Below are positions 26,672-35,360 of a DNA stretch of 64,000 nt, one piece after another. Source of the stretch: an uncultured Bacteroidia bacterium (GTDB taxonomy: Bacteria > Bacteroidota > Bacteroidia > Bacteroidales > UBA932); assembly GCA_902789435.1 (NCBI GenBank), contig CADAOA010000001.1:1-64000 (forward strand), read 5' to 3'. The position numbers were made by a program, and so were the translations under genes. Within the stretch, counting starts at the first letter, position 1. Every line of letters begins with the position of its first letter. Under the pieces are notes generated by a model, which was not told the origin of the DNA, ran no database searches, and worked only from the letters and a program-made list of their open reading frames with translations.

Positions 26672-27220
26672 TTAATTCTGCTGAGCAGGCCTTTGTCCTG
26701 CAGGCCTCTGTCCGCCCTGACGGTTTCTGTTTCTCATTCTCTCCATCATCTCCTGCTGCTGTTTCAGCCTCTTGGCCTCAATCACCTGATACGCGGCAAA
26801 CTGTTCTTCGGTCAGGGCTTTCTTGATCTTCTTGTCGCACCTTTCCCTGGAAGCCTTCATCTGCTCCTGGGTGCTGTTCATTCCGGTGCTAACTCTCGAT
26901 ACGCGTGGAGCGCCCCCCCTCATTCCGCCACCCATTCCGCCAGGTCTCATTCCGCCTCGTCCCTGAGGCATCATGTTTTCAATTTCCTTTTCCCTGTTGA
27001 GAATTGCCTTGTAGACTTTCTTGTACTGGTCTTCAGTGAGCTGGAGAGTGTCCTTGAGACGGTCTGTCTGCATGGTTGCCCTTTCCTGAGGAGTCAGTCT
27101 CTTAGGTGGCTGGCGACGTTCCTGCTGAGGTTTCTGGGCCTGTGTGGAAGTCGTGTCCTGGGCCATCGCCGAGGAGAAAGCCAGAATGGCTGCCGCAACG
27201 AATAAAATGATCCTTTTCAT
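26672..27220 (-). CDS. DUF4890 / Spy-like periplasmic protein
   Basis: The 182-residue protein has a signal peptide (MKRIILFVAAAILAFSSAMA). The mature part is Gln/Arg-rich and helical, with paired LT-x-x-Q-type motifs: 'RLTPQERATMQTDRLKDTLQ', 'LTEDQYKKVY' and 'LTEEQFAAYQ', typical of CpxP/Spy-like proteins. The middle has a Gly/Met/Arg-rich stretch (residues about 85-105) and the C-terminus is Gln/Pro/Gly-rich. The Bacteroidota version is annotated as DUF4890. It may be a periplasmic chaperone or a metal sensor. It is the first gene of the cluster with the L,D-transpeptidase, the aldo/keto reductase and copA, which suggests a shared response to copper or envelope stress. Confidence 0.8.
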   Translation of the reverse strand: MKRIILFVAAAILAFSSAMAQDTTSTQAQKPQQERRQPPKRLTPQERATMQTDRLKDTLQLTEDQYKKVYKAILNREKEIENMMPQGRGGMRPGGMGGGMRGGAPRVSRVSTGMNSTQEQMKASRERCDKKIKKALTEEQFAAYQVIEAKRLKQQQEMMERMRNRNRQGGQRPAGQRPAQQN

Positions 27221-27283
27221 ATCGCTTTGTTTTTATGTTTCAACTTTAGTTTGACTCTTGAACCGCTGTTTGTAAAGTCAGTT

Positions 27284-29110
27284 TCAGCCTTCTTTATGTG
27301 TCAGTCCGAGCTCGGCTCCCTTCTGCTTCATCAGTTCGAAAGCCTGATCGAAGTTGTTCTCGATCTTGCCGTCCAGTATGGCCTCCTTCACATACTCCTT
27401 GATCTGTCCGATCAGGTTGCAAGGCTCGATTCCGTAATACTCCATCACCAGCTCTCCGGTTATAGGGTTCTTGAAGTTGCGGATGGCGTCCTTGGCTTCC
27501 ACGTCCACAAGTTTCTGCTTTACCAGCTGGAAGTTGCCTTTGATGCGCCTGACCTTTGCCTCGTTCTTGGAAGTTATGTCCGCGTTGCAGAGAATCATAA
27601 GGTCGTCTATGTCGTCTCCGGCGTCGAACAGGAGCCTTCTGACAGCGGAATCGGTGACAATGTCCTCCACCAGGGCAATCGGCCTAAGATGCAGGGCCAC
27701 AAGCTTCTGGACGTATTTCATCTTTTCGTTCAGCGGCATCTTCATCTGCTTGAAAATGCCTGGAACCATCTTGGCTCCCACAACCTCGTGGCCGTGGAAT
27801 GTCCATCCTGTACCGCTCTCGTATCTTTTGGTTGCAGGTTTTCCTATGTCGTGCAGAAGGGCCGCCCACCTCAGCCACAGGTTGTCGGACTGACTGGCGA
27901 CATTGTCCACGACCTGAAGCGTATGGGCAAAGTTCTCCTTATGGCCTTTCCCTTCCATCGTCTCCACTCCCTCAAGGGCGGAAAGCTGTGGCATGAACTG
28001 TTCCAGGAGGCCTGTCTGCTGCAGGAGGTTCAGGCCGATGGAAGGCTTGTCGCAGAGGAGGATCTTGTTCATTTCCTCGGCGATTCTCTCGCGGCTGAGT
28101 ATCTCCAGCCTGCCTTTGTTCCTTTTTATGCTCTCGATGGACTCCGGAACAATGGTAAAATGCAGCTGGGAGGCAAACCTGATGGCGCGGATCATTCTCA
28201 AAGGGTCGTCCGAGTAGGTGATGTCCGGGTCCAGCGGGGTTCTCAGCAGGCCTTTCTGAAGGTCCGCCACTCCGCCGAACGGATCCACCAGATTCCCGAA
28301 GTCCTCCTTCTGCAGGCTGAAAGCCAGGGCATTGACTGTAAAATCACGGCGTTTCTGGTCATCCTCGAGAGTTCCGTCTTCAACGATAGGTTTCCTGGAA
28401 TTGCGGTTGTAGGACTCTCTCCTGGCTCCCACAAACTCTATCTCGATGCCGTTCCATCTGAACATTGCCGTTCCGAAGTTCTTGAATACGGATACCTTGC
28501 TGTGGATTTTCTCCCCGACGGCGCTTGCTATCTCAATTCCGCTGCCTTCTACTACCACGTCAATGTCGTTGCGAGGCCTCTGAAGGAAGCAGTCCCTCAC
28601 AAAGCCTCCTATGACAAAGGCCCTTACGCCGTGCTCCGCCGCAGTCTCGGATATTATCTGGAATATCTTGTCTTTAAGGAATATGTCGTTTCCTCCTGTC
28701 ATTGCCTGTTCTTTCTTTTCTTCGGTGTAGGCAGGTATGTCGCCGATGAACACATACTGTTTTTTCTCCTGGTCATACCGGCAGGCAAAGGTTTCCTTCC
28801 CGTTTGTTACCACGATGTATTCTACCTTGAGTATCAGTGCATAGTGCCATATCTGCTCAAATGTCCTGGAAGAAATCTTAACCGTGGGTCTCTTGCATTC
28901 GACAATCATCTTGGGGGTGAGGTCTTTCCCGTAGCAGACGATGTCGCACCTTAACTTTACATCGCCGATGGAGATTTCAGTCTCGCTGCCCATCATGTGC
29001 AGAGGCCAGCCCCGCTTTTCGTTGAGATAGCGGATAAACTGCTGCCGGACATTCTCCTCCGGAGTCAGTGCCACACGTTTCTTTCTGAGCGGGTCAAAAA
29101 TCTCTTCCAT
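27284..29110 (-). CDS. cca: PD-(D/E)XK (HsdR_N-like) domain fused to CCA-adding tRNA nucleotidyltransferase with HD domain
   Basis: With start at 29110 (MEEIFDPLRKKRVALTPEEN) the chain has 608 residues. Residues 1-135 are the type I restriction R-subunit N-terminal-like domain with the nuclease triad Asp56, Glu71, Lys73 (in 'LRCDIV' and 'MIVECKRP'). Residues about 140-608 form a CCA-adding enzyme: 'VIGGFVRDCFLQRPRNDIDV', 'RRDFTVNALAFS', 'DPLRMIRAIRFASQL', and a C-terminal HD domain with 'LHDIGKPA'. In most Bacteroidales the two are separate genes, the first next to holA, as here. An internal Met (about 137) could produce a free CCA enzyme. The ATG 9 nt further up lies in the -7 box, so it is not used here as the start. 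Confidence 0.85.
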   Translation of the reverse strand: MEEIFDPLRKKRVALTPEENVRQQFIRYLNEKRGWPLHMMGSETEISIGDVKLRCDIVCYGKDLTPKMIVECKRPTVKISSRTFEQIWHYALILKVEYIVVTNGKETFACRYDQEKKQYVFIGDIPAYTEEKKEQAMTGGNDIFLKDKIFQIISETAAEHGVRAFVIGGFVRDCFLQRPRNDIDVVVEGSGIEIASAVGEKIHSKVSVFKNFGTAMFRWNGIEIEFVGARRESYNRNSRKPIVEDGTLEDDQKRRDFTVNALAFSLQKEDFGNLVDPFGGVADLQKGLLRTPLDPDITYSDDPLRMIRAIRFASQLHFTIVPESIESIKRNKGRLEILSRERIAEEMNKILLCDKPSIGLNLLQQTGLLEQFMPQLSALEGVETMEGKGHKENFAHTLQVVDNVASQSDNLWLRWAALLHDIGKPATKRYESGTGWTFHGHEVVGAKMVPGIFKQMKMPLNEKMKYVQKLVALHLRPIALVEDIVTDSAVRRLLFDAGDDIDDLMILCNADITSKNEAKVRRIKGNFQLVKQKLVDVEAKDAIRNFKNPITGELVMEYYGIEPCNLIGQIKEYVKEAILDGKIENNFDQAFELMKQKGAELGLTHKEG

Positions 29111-29116
29111 AACACA

Positions 29117-29124
29117 CAAATATA
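29117..29124 (-). promoter_or_regulatory. -7 box of the HsdR_N-CCA gene (near-leaderless)
   Basis: Minus strand TATATTTG matches TAnnTTTG. It overlaps the first possible start codon (29119..29117), and the next in-frame ATG (29110) follows after 6 nt. No clear -33 element is seen. Confidence 0.45.
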
Positions 29125-29136
29125 AGAAAAATGGGT

Positions 29137-29144
29137 TAACTTTG
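29137..29144 (+). promoter_or_regulatory. -7 box of holA
   Basis: TAACTTTG fits TAnnTTTG and lies 24 nt before the holA ATG. It is divergent from, and 13 bp away from, the box of the CCA gene. No -33 match is visible. Confidence 0.4.
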
Positions 29145-29168
29145 AAGATGGATACAGAAGTATAGTTT

Positions 29169-30212
29169 ATGGCTCAGAAGATAGACAAGGAAGGCAGTGT
29201 AAGGAAGTTCCAGCAGATAATGGACAATATCCGCGCAAAGAAGTTCACCGGCATATATGTCCTTGCCGGAGAGGAGCCGTACTATTCAGATGTGATCATC
29301 GATGCTCTCAACTCCACAGTGCTGGACGAGAGCCAGAAAGACTTCAACCTGAGCGTTGTCTACGGAAACGAGACCGATGCCGGACAGATTGTCTGCCTTT
29401 GCAGGAGATATCCTGTTGCCAGCCCGTATCAGCTGATCATCGTCAAGGAGGCTCAGCAGCTTTCTTCCCTCCAGCCTTTTGAGTATTACCTGAAGGTTCC
29501 GGCTCCTGACACCATCCTGGTGCTGAGTTTCACGGGCAAGAACCTGGACAAGCGCACCGGTTTCTACAAGAGCCTCAAAGACAAGGCGGAGGTCCTGGAA
29601 TCCTACCCTCTGGACGAGTGGAAGGTCCCGCAGTGGATTACAAACCACGTTCAGGAAAAGGGTTACAGCATCGAGCCTGACGCCGCCCAGCTTCTGGCCC
29701 AGAGCGCTGGAGTGTCGCTGAGGAAGATTGTCCTTGAGATAGACAAGCTTATCAAAGGCACAGACGGCACCGTCATAAGAGTCAAGGACGTTGAGGTGAA
29801 CATCGGCGTTTCAAGAGACTACAACCCGTTCGAGCTCTGCAAGGCGATAGGGGAAAGGAACATCCTGAGGGCCTTTTCTATCGCCGAGGTGTTTGCCTCC
29901 AACTCCAAGAAATACCCGATCCAGGCCACTTTGGGCGCAATGTTCTTCTACTTCAACCAGCTTCTGACTGTTGAAGCCGAGCTCTCACACGGCGAAAGAG
30001 ACTTCTTCTCCGCTTGCCAGAAGGCCGGAGTCTTTGGAACCCAGAGAGTCAGGGAATACCAGACCGCAGCCAGAAACTTCCCGCTGAAAAAGACCATGGG
30101 CGTAATTTCCCTGATCAAAGACACGGACCTCAAGTCCAAGAGCAACTACGGCGGCAATTCCACAGACGGAGCCCTCCTGAACGCCTTGCTTACAAAGATC
30201 TTTGTGCTGTAG
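29169..30212 (+). CDS. holA: DNA polymerase III subunit delta
   Basis: The 347-residue clamp-loader subunit has the family pattern: 'FTGIYVLAGEEPYYSDVIID' at the N-terminus (the degenerate P-loop region), 'YPVASPYQLIIVKEAQQL', 'TILVLSFTGKNLDKRTGFYK', 'WITNHVQEKGYSIEPDAAQL' and 'LRKIVLEIDKLIKG'. It opens the beta clamp within the clamp loader complex. It stands alone, divergent from the PD-(D/E)XK/CCA gene, which keeps the common Bacteroidales arrangement of an HsdR_N protein next to holA. It is convergent with the beta-barrel gene, 16 nt away. Confidence 0.93.
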   Translation: MAQKIDKEGSVRKFQQIMDNIRAKKFTGIYVLAGEEPYYSDVIIDALNSTVLDESQKDFNLSVVYGNETDAGQIVCLCRRYPVASPYQLIIVKEAQQLSSLQPFEYYLKVPAPDTILVLSFTGKNLDKRTGFYKSLKDKAEVLESYPLDEWKVPQWITNHVQEKGYSIEPDAAQLLAQSAGVSLRKIVLEIDKLIKGTDGTVIRVKDVEVNIGVSRDYNPFELCKAIGERNILRAFSIAEVFASNSKKYPIQATLGAMFFYFNQLLTVEAELSHGERDFFSACQKAGVFGTQRVREYQTAARNFPLKKTMGVISLIKDTDLKSKSNYGGNSTDGALLNALLTKIFVL

Positions 30213-30228
30213 ATGTATCTGTAACAGC

Positions 30229-30846
30229 TTAGAACCTGAAGTTTACTCCAAGGGCAATCAGCGGTTCTATCCATGCTCCGGCACCACCTCCAGCAAACAG
30301 TGTCCCTACATCAGCTCGCACATACGGTGATATGGTTACGCCTCCGGCATTGAAAGCCTTTCCTATGCCTGCACTTGCCACTATGCCTCCATCTTCAAGA
30401 TCGCTGTCAGAGAACCCCAATGTAGCACCTGCTCTCAAGTTGAGATAAAATGGATCTTTGCCTTGAGAGAAGTTGAATCTGAAATCAGCGAAAACAGGAA
30501 CGTTGTACCTGTCTTTTTTGAATGTTTTCTCATGAACGGTGCCAGTTGCATCTCCAATTCCAACTTTGACATCACCATCTTTATCGCGATAATAATCAAA
30601 TCCCAACCCCACTCCTATGGAGGTTTTCGCTGACTTCTGCTTACCAATGATGAAATAGGCTCCAGCCTTTCCGTTCCAGTCGCTGCTGAGGCAGAAAGCA
30701 TATTCTCCTCCAACTTCGAAATATCGCTGAGGTGTAAAATCTCTCTTGTCCTGAGCTGATAGTCTTGTTGCTCCAAACAGAAGCAGGGAAAAGACGAGGC
30801 AGGTCAGGACCCGCCTTGGAAAAGATATAAGTCTTGTTCTAGCCAT
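30229..30846 (-). CDS. Outer-membrane beta-barrel protein
   Basis: The 205-residue protein has a signal peptide (about 1-32, ending 'GATRLSAQ') and then alternating hydrophobic strands with Gly/Tyr/Phe ends, for example 'FEVGGEYAFCLS', 'GKAGAYFII', 'TSIGVGLGFDYYRD', 'PFYLNLRAGATLGFSD'. It ends in aromatic 'LIALGVNFRF', the C-terminal Phe signal of barrel insertion. It belongs to the small porin-like/OmpX-type class; the ligand is unknown. It lies 66 nt downstream of alr on the same strand. Confidence 0.78.
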   Translation of the reverse strand: MARTRLISFPRRVLTCLVFSLLLFGATRLSAQDKRDFTPQRYFEVGGEYAFCLSSDWNGKAGAYFIIGKQKSAKTSIGVGLGFDYYRDKDGDVKVGIGDATGTVHEKTFKKDRYNVPVFADFRFNFSQGKDPFYLNLRAGATLGFSDSDLEDGGIVASAGIGKAFNAGGVTISPYVRADVGTLFAGGGAGAWIEPLIALGVNFRF

Positions 30847-30912
30847 AATAAACTGATTTCATTTGTTGTTATGCCGGTTGCATATTGTTTTGCAGCTTAA
30901 TTGCGTTGCAGC

Positions 30913-32019
30913 TTACTTTACCACCACTCTCTTTACGCGCTTTGCTATTGAGGTATAGACCTCGTATGGGATGGTGTCCAGAACCTTTGCCTGGTCGATG
31001 GCTGTCGGTTTGTCACCGAAGACGGTCACGATGTCTCCAACCTTGACATCCTTTACATTGGTAACGTCTATCATGCACATGTCCATGCAGATGTTGCCGA
31101 TGGTAGGAACGAGTTTGCCGTTTACGCAGAACTTGGTGGCTCCTCTGCCGAAGTGGCGGTTGATGCCGTCTGCATATCCAAGAGGCAGGGTGGCGATCTT
31201 TGAAGGGCGGGTAATCTTGCCGTGGCGGCCGTAGCCTACGGTGCCGTCTTCCGGAGTGAGCTCCTTGATCTGGAGGATGCGGCATTTCAGACTTGCTACA
31301 GGCATAACGTTCTTCTGGTTGACGGCGCTTACACCGTAGATGCCGATGCCGAGCCTGCACATGTCTTTCTGGTACTTGGAGAATCTCTCTATGCCGGCTG
31401 AGTTGAGTATGTGGTGGATAGGGTGGTAGCCAATAGCCTCGTCTATCTGTGGAGCCATCTTGTCGTAGAGGGCAATCTGGCCAAGGGTGAACTTGTCCCA
31501 TTTCTTCTCGTCGGATGCGGCAAGGTGGGAGTAGATGCTCTGGACCTTGATTTCCTTGTGGGCCTTGAGGAACTTGATCAGTTCAGGAAGCTCCTTTTCC
31601 ATGAAACCCAGGCGGTGCATTCCGGTATCGAGCTTTATGTGCACAGGATAAACGTCAACTCCCATCTTCTTTACAACGGCGTCGAACTTCTTGAGGGAAT
31701 AGAGGTTAGGGATGCCCGGCTCCAGGCCGTTCTCTATGATTTCCTTGTAGTAGTCTGTTCCTGTGGTCAGAACTATGATAGGGGTCTTGATGCCGCCCGC
31801 GCGGAGCTCGATGCCCTCTATCGGATGAGCTACTGCAAAGTAGTCTGCCCCGGCCTTTTCCATCAATTTTGCAAAGTCAACGGCGCCGTGGCCGTATGAG
31901 TTGGCTTTGATGAGGATCAGAAGCTTGGTTTCCTTCTTGAGGTAGCTTCTGAAATACTTGAAGTTATGGAGAGCAGCCTTGGTGCTTATCTCCATCTGTG
32001 CAAATGTCTCTTTTTCCAT
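30913..32019 (-). CDS. alr: Alanine racemase
   Basis: The 368-residue PLP enzyme starts MEKETFAQMEISTKAALHNF; the open frame extends 141 nt farther up, but that part overlaps the end of the epimerase gene. PLP-binding Lys38 lies in 'LILIKANSYGHGA'. 'DTGMHRLGF' and 'MCRLGIGIYGVSA' and the C-terminal 'ICMDMCMIDVTN' and 'VGDIVTVFG' segments are family marks. It makes D-alanine for peptidoglycan. It follows the sugar-epimerase gene by 13 nt and is the last gene of the glycan operon. Confidence 0.96.
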   Translation of the reverse strand: MEKETFAQMEISTKAALHNFKYFRSYLKKETKLLILIKANSYGHGAVDFAKLMEKAGADYFAVAHPIEGIELRAGGIKTPIIVLTTGTDYYKEIIENGLEPGIPNLYSLKKFDAVVKKMGVDVYPVHIKLDTGMHRLGFMEKELPELIKFLKAHKEIKVQSIYSHLAASDEKKWDKFTLGQIALYDKMAPQIDEAIGYHPIHHILNSAGIERFSKYQKDMCRLGIGIYGVSAVNQKNVMPVASLKCRILQIKELTPEDGTVGYGRHGKITRPSKIATLPLGYADGINRHFGRGATKFCVNGKLVPTIGNICMDMCMIDVTNVKDVKVGDIVTVFGDKPTAIDQAKVLDTIPYEVYTSIAKRVKRVVVK

Positions 32020-32032
32020 TTTATTAAGGACT

Positions 32033-33010
32033 TTAACTAATCTTGTAAAACGCTTTGTACCAGTTATAGAACTCGGCGATGCCTTTTTCAAGAGGAGTGT
32101 CGGGGCGGAAGGCATAGTCTTCTTCCAGGGCCAAAGTGGATGCAAATGTAGTGTAAACATCGCCTCGTTGCATTCCTTTCATCACCTTTTTCGCCTTTTT
32201 GCCGGTAGTTCTCTCTATGGTGGAAATGAAGTCCATAAGCTGTACCGGACGGCTGTTGCCGATGTTGTAAACGGGGCGTCTGGACTTGTTCGGGCCTTCA
32301 ATCACGGCCACGATACCTTTGACGATGTCGTCTATATAGCTGAAGTCACGGCTGAGGTTGCCACGGTTGTAAACATCTATAGGCTCGTCGCCGAGGATTT
32401 TCTTCATAAACTTGAAAGGAGCCATGTCTGGCCTTCCCCAAGGGCCGTAGACGGTGAAGAATCTCAGGCCGGTTGTCGGGAGGTTTCTCTGGTGGGTATA
32501 GACGTGGGCCATCAGCTCGTTGGATTTCTTGGTGGCGGCATAAAGGCTCTGAGGATCGTCAGTGCGGTCGTCTTCGCAGAAAGGAACCTTGGCGTTGTTG
32601 CCGTAGACGCTTGAGGAACTGGCATATACAAGATGCTTTACCTTGTACTTGCAGCAGAGTTCCAGGATGTTGAAAAAGCCGATGATGTTGCAGTGGATGT
32701 AGCTTGAGGGATTCTCGAATGAGTATCTCACTCCGGCCTGGGCAGCCAGGTTGCAGACCTTGTCGAACTTATGGGTCTTGAAGATCTTTTCCATTGCGCC
32801 GAGGTCAGCGATGTCTTTCTCGGAGAAGGAGAAGCTGCCCTTTGCGGTCCTGGCGCATTTCCTGACATAGGCGAGCCTTGCCTTTTTAAGGCTAGGGTCA
32901 TAGTAGGAGTTCATGTTGTCGATTCCGACAACCGTATGGCCTCTTCTTACCAGTTCCACGGCGGTGTGGGAACCTATGAAGCCTGCGGCACCTGTCAAAA
33001 GTATCTTCAT
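32033..33010 (-). CDS. NAD-dependent sugar epimerase (UDP-glucuronate 4-epimerase-like)
   Basis: The 325-residue short-chain dehydrogenase-type epimerase has the NAD motif 'GAAGFIGSH' (7-15), 'VVGIDNMNSYYDPSLKKARL', the catalytic Y-x3-K as 'SLYAATKKSNELMAH', and 'YGPWGRPDMAPFKFMKKIL'. The 'GRPDMA' and 'YYDPxLKxARL' patterns are typical of the UDP-glucuronate 4-epimerase group. It starts inside the last codons of the GT39 gene (4-nt ATGA overlap). It may supply a UDP-uronic acid or similar sugar donor for the upstream glycosyltransferases. Confidence 0.9.
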   Translation of the reverse strand: MKILLTGAAGFIGSHTAVELVRRGHTVVGIDNMNSYYDPSLKKARLAYVRKCARTAKGSFSFSEKDIADLGAMEKIFKTHKFDKVCNLAAQAGVRYSFENPSSYIHCNIIGFFNILELCCKYKVKHLVYASSSSVYGNNAKVPFCEDDRTDDPQSLYAATKKSNELMAHVYTHQRNLPTTGLRFFTVYGPWGRPDMAPFKFMKKILGDEPIDVYNRGNLSRDFSYIDDIVKGIVAVIEGPNKSRRPVYNIGNSRPVQLMDFISTIERTTGKKAKKVMKGMQRGDVYTTFASTLALEEDYAFRPDTPLEKGIAEFYNWYKAFYKIS

Positions 33011-34662
33011 TGTTCTTCTTTGTTAACTTCTGCGTTGTCTTTCTTGGCGGAGAAATCTGCATAGCAGACATTGTCTCCGAGCCTTACGTAAGGCTTGCCT
33101 TCAAGGACGCTTCTCAGGGTGGAGTCTCTCTTGAGCCTCCTTTCCTTGAAGAACAGTATTCCGTCCTGGATGCCGCTGAGGCTCTCTTTGTCTATTTCTT
33201 TGATAGAGAGTCCTTCCTGCTTGAAGTAATAGTCCATGTTAGGAGCCGCGCTGAAGTCGTAGTAAAGCAGCGGGCTATCTTTCTCCCTGGCGGTCCTGGC
33301 GGCTTCCAGGCATCCGTCCTTGACTCCGGTCATCCTGTTTATCTGGTTCATAGAGAAACTGCCCAGGAATATGGTCACGAAGATGGAAGCCGATATGATG
33401 GAAATTGCCAGCGGGGTATGCTTGTCTTTCAAGGCTTTCAGAGCGAGCAGTCCGCCCAGAACCATCGGGATGAGAATCACCCAGTATGGAGCCCAGAGTC
33501 CGGGCAGGGCCCCGGCAATCTTTTCCGGAATGATGAATCTCTTGAAAATGGATGCGATGCCTATCGCGATAAAAATCCAGGCTATGGCCGCCACGATTCC
33601 CTTGACAAGTCTGTCATCCTTGAAATACGGCAGAAGAAGCGCTCCGCCGTAGATGAAGAACGGAATGGCAGGGAGAAGATAAATAGCGATCTTGGAACTT
33701 ACAAGGGAGAGCATCACGAGGATGGTCAGTGCCGTGGTAATCATCAGCTTGATTCTGATACCTCCCAAAAAGCGGTTCCTCCATCCCTTGATTATGAGCA
33801 CGATGCAGAGCAGGCTCCATACTGCGACAATCCACCAGTAGCCCGCAAGATAGTACCAGAATGGGGCCTTGTGGTGGAAAGAGTTCACGCCACGGTCCAC
33901 TGTCTGGTGGAAGAGCAGGTTGTTCAGGTAGCCCTTGCCGCCTTCCAGATAGACTCCCGTCCACCAGAGGCCGCAAAGAACAATCAGAATGAGCCAGAAT
34001 CTCCAGCCCAGGTATTTTCCTATCCTCAGATCCTTGTCGGCGACAAGGAAAACCAATATGCAGATCACAGGGGCCAGAAATCCCACGGCTCCCTTGGAGA
34101 ATATGGCAAAGAACACATAGATTGGCAGAAGGATGCGGTCTCTCTTGAAAAGGGCAGCTTCGTGAGTCATTTCTCCCGCCTTTGCCTCCCTGGCTCCTTT
34201 CTTGTTGGCGTACATCTTGCCGAAAGTGTACATGGCCAGCACTATGAACATGCACATCAGCATATCCATCCTCAAGACTATGGAGGCTGCCAGGAACATC
34301 ACGCTCGAGTGCAGCATCAGAAGGGCGGCCGTGCTCTCTTCCCCGTCCAGTTTCTCCTCTGTCCAGCGGTCCATTATCCAGCCGGTTACAAAGGCCGGAA
34401 GGAGACTCAGAAGGCAGCTCAGTAGAAACATCGAGTGGAACCCGAAGACTTTCTTCAGGATCATCGCGAACCAGAAATACAAAGGCGGCTTGTCCGCGTA
34501 AGGCTGACCGTGGTCGTAGAAGGTTATGAAGTTGCCGTTAGAGAGGGCGTCGTCCACGATGTTCAGGTACCTCAGTTCGTTGGCAGGAGTGTATTCCCTC
34601 AGAATCATCAGAGGGAGAAGCATCGCGAAGATGAAAAGGAATATGACGGTTCTTCTTTTCAT
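33007..34662 (-). CDS. GT39/ArnT-like membrane glycosyltransferase
   Basis: The 551-residue protein has 10-12 membrane helices. The first loop holds the C-type acidic motif of PMT/ArnT enzymes, 'TPANELRYLNIVDDALSNGN', followed by 'YADKPPLYFWF'. A soluble C-terminal part of about 100 residues follows the last helix ('LYYDFSAAPNMDYYFKQEGL'). Such enzymes transfer a sugar from an undecaprenyl-phosphate donor to lipid A or to proteins on the periplasmic face. The gene overlaps both neighbours by 4 nt, suggesting translational coupling with the LAB_N protein and the epimerase. Confidence 0.9.
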   Translation of the reverse strand: MKRRTVIFLFIFAMLLPLMILREYTPANELRYLNIVDDALSNGNFITFYDHGQPYADKPPLYFWFAMILKKVFGFHSMFLLSCLLSLLPAFVTGWIMDRWTEEKLDGEESTAALLMLHSSVMFLAASIVLRMDMLMCMFIVLAMYTFGKMYANKKGAREAKAGEMTHEAALFKRDRILLPIYVFFAIFSKGAVGFLAPVICILVFLVADKDLRIGKYLGWRFWLILIVLCGLWWTGVYLEGGKGYLNNLLFHQTVDRGVNSFHHKAPFWYYLAGYWWIVAVWSLLCIVLIIKGWRNRFLGGIRIKLMITTALTILVMLSLVSSKIAIYLLPAIPFFIYGGALLLPYFKDDRLVKGIVAAIAWIFIAIGIASIFKRFIIPEKIAGALPGLWAPYWVILIPMVLGGLLALKALKDKHTPLAISIISASIFVTIFLGSFSMNQINRMTGVKDGCLEAARTAREKDSPLLYYDFSAAPNMDYYFKQEGLSIKEIDKESLSGIQDGILFFKERRLKRDSTLRSVLEGKPYVRLGDNVCYADFSAKKDNAEVNKEEQ

Positions 34663-35351
34663 GAGCGGGCCTCCTTTTTACGCTGTTTGTTAAGGATCAT
34701 CAGATTCCTTGTATATGATATGAATCCTGTCGCCTGTCCGATTGCCAGCACGGGATCTTTCCTGATAATTGCGTATGACACTATGCAGGCGCTGCCAATC
34801 AGGCTGATGATCCAGAATCCGGCAGGAAGGTGGCTCTCGTTCCTTTTCTTGGAATAGAAGAACTGGTAAACGAATCGCAGTGTAAAGATTATCTGTCCCA
34901 GGGAACCATAGATAACAAGCCACAAAGGAATGTTGGTGTTCTGGAAAACCTGTTGCTTGAAGCCCTCGAGGTCTGTCAGTATGTATCCGATTCCTACGAT
35001 TGGGGTTATAAGGAGTATTGTAAGGAGCGGTGCCTTCCACCAGATGTTGCCCTTTGAACCCTCAATCCGCCCGTCCTTGGAAATGCTCCAAACTCCCTTG
35101 ATCTTCAGGTTCCACATATAGATGTAGTAGGAGATAACCTGGCCGAACATTATGGCAAAGTCGTTCCTCAGCCATCCGTATATGAAAAACAGGTATGAAG
35201 CCACCAGACTAAGTACCCAGAAGATGGTAGGGGACACCACTTTCTTCTTTCTCTCAGACATAATCCACTGGACCAGTATCCTGGCGGAGAAAAGCCCCTG
35301 CGCCAGAAATCCGATACCGAATATGATCCATTGGCTGAGTGTCCTCTCCAT
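34659..35351 (-). CDS. Two-domain LAB_N (lipid A biosynthesis N-terminal domain) membrane protein
   Basis: The 230-residue protein has about six helices and contains two copies of the LAB_N pattern: 'GIGFLAQGLFSARILVQWIM' with 'VVSPTIFWVLSLVASYLFFI' in the first, and 'GSLGQIIFTLRFVYQFFYSK' with 'LPAGFWIISLIGSACIVSYA' in the second, each ending in '(A)IxxGQxxxxxxYxxNL'. LAB_N proteins are often found with ArnT-like and GT2 enzymes. They resemble small membrane exporters and might flip the lipid-linked sugar; this is inferred. It lies 9 nt after the GT2 gene and overlaps the GT39 gene by 4 nt. Confidence 0.9.
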   Translation of the reverse strand: MERTLSQWIIFGIGFLAQGLFSARILVQWIMSERKKKVVSPTIFWVLSLVASYLFFIYGWLRNDFAIMFGQVISYYIYMWNLKIKGVWSISKDGRIEGSKGNIWWKAPLLTILLITPIVGIGYILTDLEGFKQQVFQNTNIPLWLVIYGSLGQIIFTLRFVYQFFYSKKRNESHLPAGFWIISLIGSACIVSYAIIRKDPVLAIGQATGFISYTRNLMILNKQRKKEARS

Positions 35352-35360
35352 TTGCGGATA

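Noticed and set aside
27227..28954. A 575-codon plus-strand open frame opposite the CCA gene
   Set aside because: It is antisense to conserved nucleotidyltransferase and HD motifs and has no domain of its own.
32020..32160. An extended N-terminus for alanine racemase
   Set aside because: The extra 47 codons overlap the end of the epimerase gene and do not resemble the family; the start at 32019 gives the normal N-terminus.
33010..34425. A 471-codon plus-strand open frame opposite the GT39 gene
   Set aside because: His/Gln/Glu-rich shadow of a hydrophobic membrane protein; no start signal or domain.
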